Positions 62,143-64,000 of a stretch of DNA of 64,000 nt are shown piece after piece (position 1 is the stretch's first letter; every line of letters begins with the position of its first letter). The stretch is from Actinomadura rubteroloni (lineage in GTDB: Bacteria; Actinomycetota; Actinomycetes; Streptosporangiales; Streptosporangiaceae): assembly GCF_002911665.1 (NCBI RefSeq), contig NZ_MTBP01000002.1:496001-560000 (forward strand), given 5' to 3'. A program made the position numbers and the translations under genes. The notes beneath the pieces were generated by a model. It searched no databases and had not been told where the DNA came from. It saw only the letters and a program-made list of their open reading frames with translations.

Positions 62143-62847
62143 TCAGGGCGCGGGCGCGGGGAGCTGTCCGGCGGGCAGCTCCCCCTCCCGGGGCTCGGGG
62201 ACCTCGGGCGTTCTCTTGATCTCCTCGGCCAGGGTCCGGACGGCGGCGCGCAGCACGTCCGGCCCGGCGATGTTCATCAGCAGCAGGCCGAGGTTCAGCG
62301 CCTTCTGCCGGTCGGTCATGTCGCTGCCGGCCAGGGCGTCCACGGCCGTCCGCAGGGCCTGCTGGTCCTCGGCGGACACGTTCTGGAGCAGGCCGAGGCA
62401 GTACGTCGGCAGCGCGAGCTGCGCCAGCGCGAACGAGACGCCCCGCATGATCTGCCCGGCGACCTCGGCGCGCGTGCTGGCCTGCATCCGGTCCACGCCC
62501 CGGTCGGCGGCGGCCAGCAGCGACGTCAGCAGCGTGCTCGGGCCGACGGCGACGTCCTCGTCCCCGACCCGGACGGTGAACACCGCGCTGCGGAACACCA
62601 TCATCGAGCCGAGGCTCGCGACGAGCACCTGCGTGGCGCCGACGACCGACGGCGAGTGGACGCCGAACTTCCAGCCGTAGGTGCGCATGAGCAGCAGCGA
62701 CGCGGCCCCGGCGCCGCCGTTGATCAGGACGTAGACCCAGGTGCTCACGACGCGCAGCAGCGCGACGGGACGGTCCCGGTAGCGGCTGACCAGTTCGGCG
62801 ACGCCGACCAGGCAGCTCAGCGAGATCGTGACGAGATAGCCGGTCAT
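62143..62847 (-). CDS. Hypothetical membrane protein, coupled to upstream HTH-like protein
   Basis: A 234-residue protein with two or three N-terminal helices (YLVTISLSCLVGVAELVSRY; VVSTWVYVLINGGAGAASLLL; VVGATQVLVASLGSMMVFRSAVF) and a long soluble C-terminal helical domain (STRAEVAGQIMRGVSFALAQ; LAGSDMTDRQKALNLGLLLM). The tail is Pro/Glu-rich. I do not recognise the family. ATG 62847 overlaps the stop of the gene before it (ATGA). The stop is 1 bp after the panB stop on the opposite strand. The coupling suggests a joint function of the two. Confidence 0.68.
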   Translation of the reverse strand: MTGYLVTISLSCLVGVAELVSRYRDRPVALLRVVSTWVYVLINGGAGAASLLLMRTYGWKFGVHSPSVVGATQVLVASLGSMMVFRSAVFTVRVGDEDVAVGPSTLLTSLLAAADRGVDRMQASTRAEVAGQIMRGVSFALAQLALPTYCLGLLQNVSAEDQQALRTAVDALAGSDMTDRQKALNLGLLLMNIAGPDVLRAAVRTLAEEIKRTPEVPEPREGELPAGQLPAPAP

Positions 62848-63248
62848 CCCGCGGCGCGGCCCCGCACGATCCGGACGACCTCGTCCGCGGTGGCCGGGCC
62901 GCCCGCGTGCTCGACCGCCACCATGCCGTCGTCGCGCAGCCGCTCGACCGCGTCGGCGACGTCCAGCAGGCGCAGGCCGGTGCCCCGGCAGATCTCGGCG
63001 AAGGTCTGCGCGCCGTGGCCGGACGCGAGCTGGTCCAGCACCCGGCGGCGCGATTGTGCGGGGTCGGGGTCCTCCGGCCTCGGGCGCGAACCGCCCGACG
63101 CGTCGGACTCGCCGCCCTCGCCGCGCGGACCGCCCGGTTCGCCCGGCTCGGACCGCGAGACACCGGTGGCTCCCGACGCGAGCCCCTCGCCGCGCCGCCG
63201 CGGCGCGAGGAACGCGCTCCACGGATCCGCCGAATGGTTATGCCTCAT
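62844..63248 (-). CDS. Hypothetical protein with C-terminal winged-helix-like region
   Basis: A 134-residue protein. Residues 1-65 are a disordered Gly/Glu/Ser/Pro-rich region (SRSEPGEPGGPRGEGGESDA). The C-terminal 65 residues, RRRVLDQLASGHGAQTFAEI then LLDVADAVERLRDDGMVAVE, look like a winged-helix or effector-associated small domain. No named family. The start ATG 63248 (MRHNHSADPW) has a weak ribosome binding site. The 286-bp gap upstream to the F420 reductase holds no other gene I can support. Confidence 0.62.
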   Translation of the reverse strand: MRHNHSADPWSAFLAPRRRGEGLASGATGVSRSEPGEPGGPRGEGGESDASGGSRPRPEDPDPAQSRRRVLDQLASGHGAQTFAEICRGTGLRLLDVADAVERLRDDGMVAVEHAGGPATADEVVRIVRGRAAG

Positions 63249-63534
63249 GGGTCACCTGTCCCCTGTCCCTGTCCGACCGGTCGATCGTAGGCCGCGACGG
63301 CGGCCGGTGGGCGGCGGAACACCGATGGGATCCCCGGATCCGCGACCGGGGCGGCGTCGCCGGACGCGGAGAACGCGTCCCTGTCCACACCACCACTCTG
63401 ACGCGTGGAAGTCCGCTGGCGCTCCCGTTACTTCCCCGTGACGCACGGACGGACTCCCCCTTCCTTCGCATGAACGAAAGGCGACAAACGCGGCAAACAC
63501 CAGTGAACCACGCCTGCGTCCGGTCGGCGCGGGA

Positions 63535-64000
63535 TCAGACGTCCGTCACGCGCAGTCCGGCGTGCGCCTTGTAGCGGCGGTTGATGGAGATGAGGTTGGC
63601 GGTGAACGCCTCCACCTGGTGAGCGTTGTGCAGCTTGCCCCCGTAGATCCCGCGCATCCCCGGAATGCGGCCCGCGAGCGCCTGAACAGTGTCGGTCGCG
63701 TCACGGTCGTCGCCGAGGACCAGGACGTCGAGGTCCATCGCGTCCACCTCGGGATCCAGCAGCAGCACGGCCGAGACGTGGTGGAACGCCGCGACGACCC
63801 GGCTGTCGGGCAGCAGCGCGGCGGCCTGCTGCGCGGCGCTGCCCTCCTCGACCGGCAGCGCGTACATGCCCTTGCCCTTCTCGAAGCCGAGCGGGTTCAC
63901 GCAGTCCACGACGATCTTCCCGGCCAGTTCGGCGCGCACCGACTCCAGCGTCGCGCGGTGCCCGTCCCACGGCACCGCGATGATCACGACGTCGGACTCG
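63535..64000 (-). CDS. npdG: NADPH-dependent F420 reductase (5' end outside window)
   Basis: The last 154 or so residues of a Rossmann-fold reductase that moves hydride between NADPH and coenzyme F420. The N-terminal NADPH loop lies beyond the window edge. Seen: SDVVIIAVPWDGH, KIVVDCVNPLGFEKGKGMYA, VVAAFHHVSAVLLLDPEV (F420-binding histidines), VLVLGDDRDATDTVQALAGR and GMRGIYGGKLHNAHQVEAFTANLISINRRYKAHAG, all typical. F420 reductase supports the view of an actinomycete with F420-dependent chemistry. Confidence 0.9.
   Translation of the reverse strand, partial: ESDVVIIAVPWDGHRATLESVRAELAGKIVVDCVNPLGFEKGKGMYALPVEEGSAAQQAAALLPDSRVVAAFHHVSAVLLLDPEVDAMDLDVLVLGDDRDATDTVQALAGRIPGMRGIYGGKLHNAHQVEAFTANLISINRRYKAHAGLRVTDV

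Noticed and set aside
1..64000. tRNA, rRNA, CRISPR, prophage or insertion-sequence features
   Set aside because: I found no cloverleaf-like CCA-ending genes, regular spaced repeats, transposase or integrase motifs. Without a covariance-model scan a tRNA could still be missed.

Overview
The window is a contiguous piece of chromosome from a very G+C-rich actinomycete, most likely a Thermomonosporaceae/Actinomadura-type or Streptomyces-like organism. The taxonomic call is an inference. It rests on strong third-position G/C bias, frequent GTG/TTG starts, a cytochrome bc1-aa3 branch with a dihaem QcrC, a mycothiol-dependent enzyme family, GlnE with two class-I glutamine synthetases, PspAA/PspAB and an F420 reductase. 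Gene content and order resemble the Mycobacterium tuberculosis Rv2188c-Rv2225 region (pimB, NlpC, DnaQ-UvrC, trpD, ctaE-qcrCAB, ctaF, ctaC, adoK, erpA-like, cobS, pepA, the E2 gene, lipB-lipA, glnA1-glnE-glnA2, panB). It is therefore mostly conserved core chromosome with lineage-specific additions. I see no prophage, insertion sequence, CRISPR array, tRNA or rRNA.

Layout. 0-5.2 kb (minus): PimB-like glycosyltransferase (cut by the window), then qcrB, qcrA, qcrC and ctaE with ATGA overlaps between the qcr genes. 5.5-11.4 kb: degenerate receiver protein, trpD, an AsnC-type effector domain protein, a rhomboid protease, a DEDDh exonuclease-UvrC-like fusion and a NYN-domain protein. 11.4-18.4 kb is a cell-wall block: an NlpC/P60 hydrolase, two tandem ydaO-type (c-di-AMP) riboswitches ahead of a short CTG-start frame and a CHAP hydrolase, two membrane-associated metallopeptidases and an L,D-transpeptidase. 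18.5-21.4 kb: ctaC-ctaD-ctaF, the rest of the aa3 oxidase. 21.5-26.1 kb: cysteine desulfurase with TusA, AdoK-like kinase, ErpA-like Fe-S carrier and NadA. 26.1-29.6 kb: phage-shock operon pspA-pspAA-htpX-pspAB plus a mycothiol-dependent enzyme.

29.7-42.9 kb: a DUF3043 protein, an aldo/keto reductase, cobU-cobS, leucyl aminopeptidase, E3 (lpd) and E2 (sucB/dlaT) of 2-oxoacid dehydrogenase, peptidase E, lipB, a DUF1877 protein, lipA, DUF4191 and RDD membrane proteins. Lipoate is made and attached (LipB, LipA) next to the E2 that carries it and the E3 that reoxidises it. 43.1-53.6 kb is nitrogen assimilation: glnA1, OsmC, a PAP2 protein, glnE, glnA2 and a polar amino-acid ABC transporter. 53.8-64 kb: an orphan class I terpene synthase, an ArsR-type regulator, an MFS transporter, nadE, a PAS-GAF-SpoIIE-HATPase regulator, panB, a coupled pair of unknown proteins and a truncated NADPH:F420 reductase.

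Regulatory signals of note: the two c-di-AMP riboswitches; an 11-bp perfect inverted repeat before the NlpC gene; candidate GlnR boxes near glnA1 and glnA2; many strong hairpin terminators; and at least eleven genes whose start codon lies 6-8 nt after a TANNNT -10 box, pointing to leaderless mRNAs.
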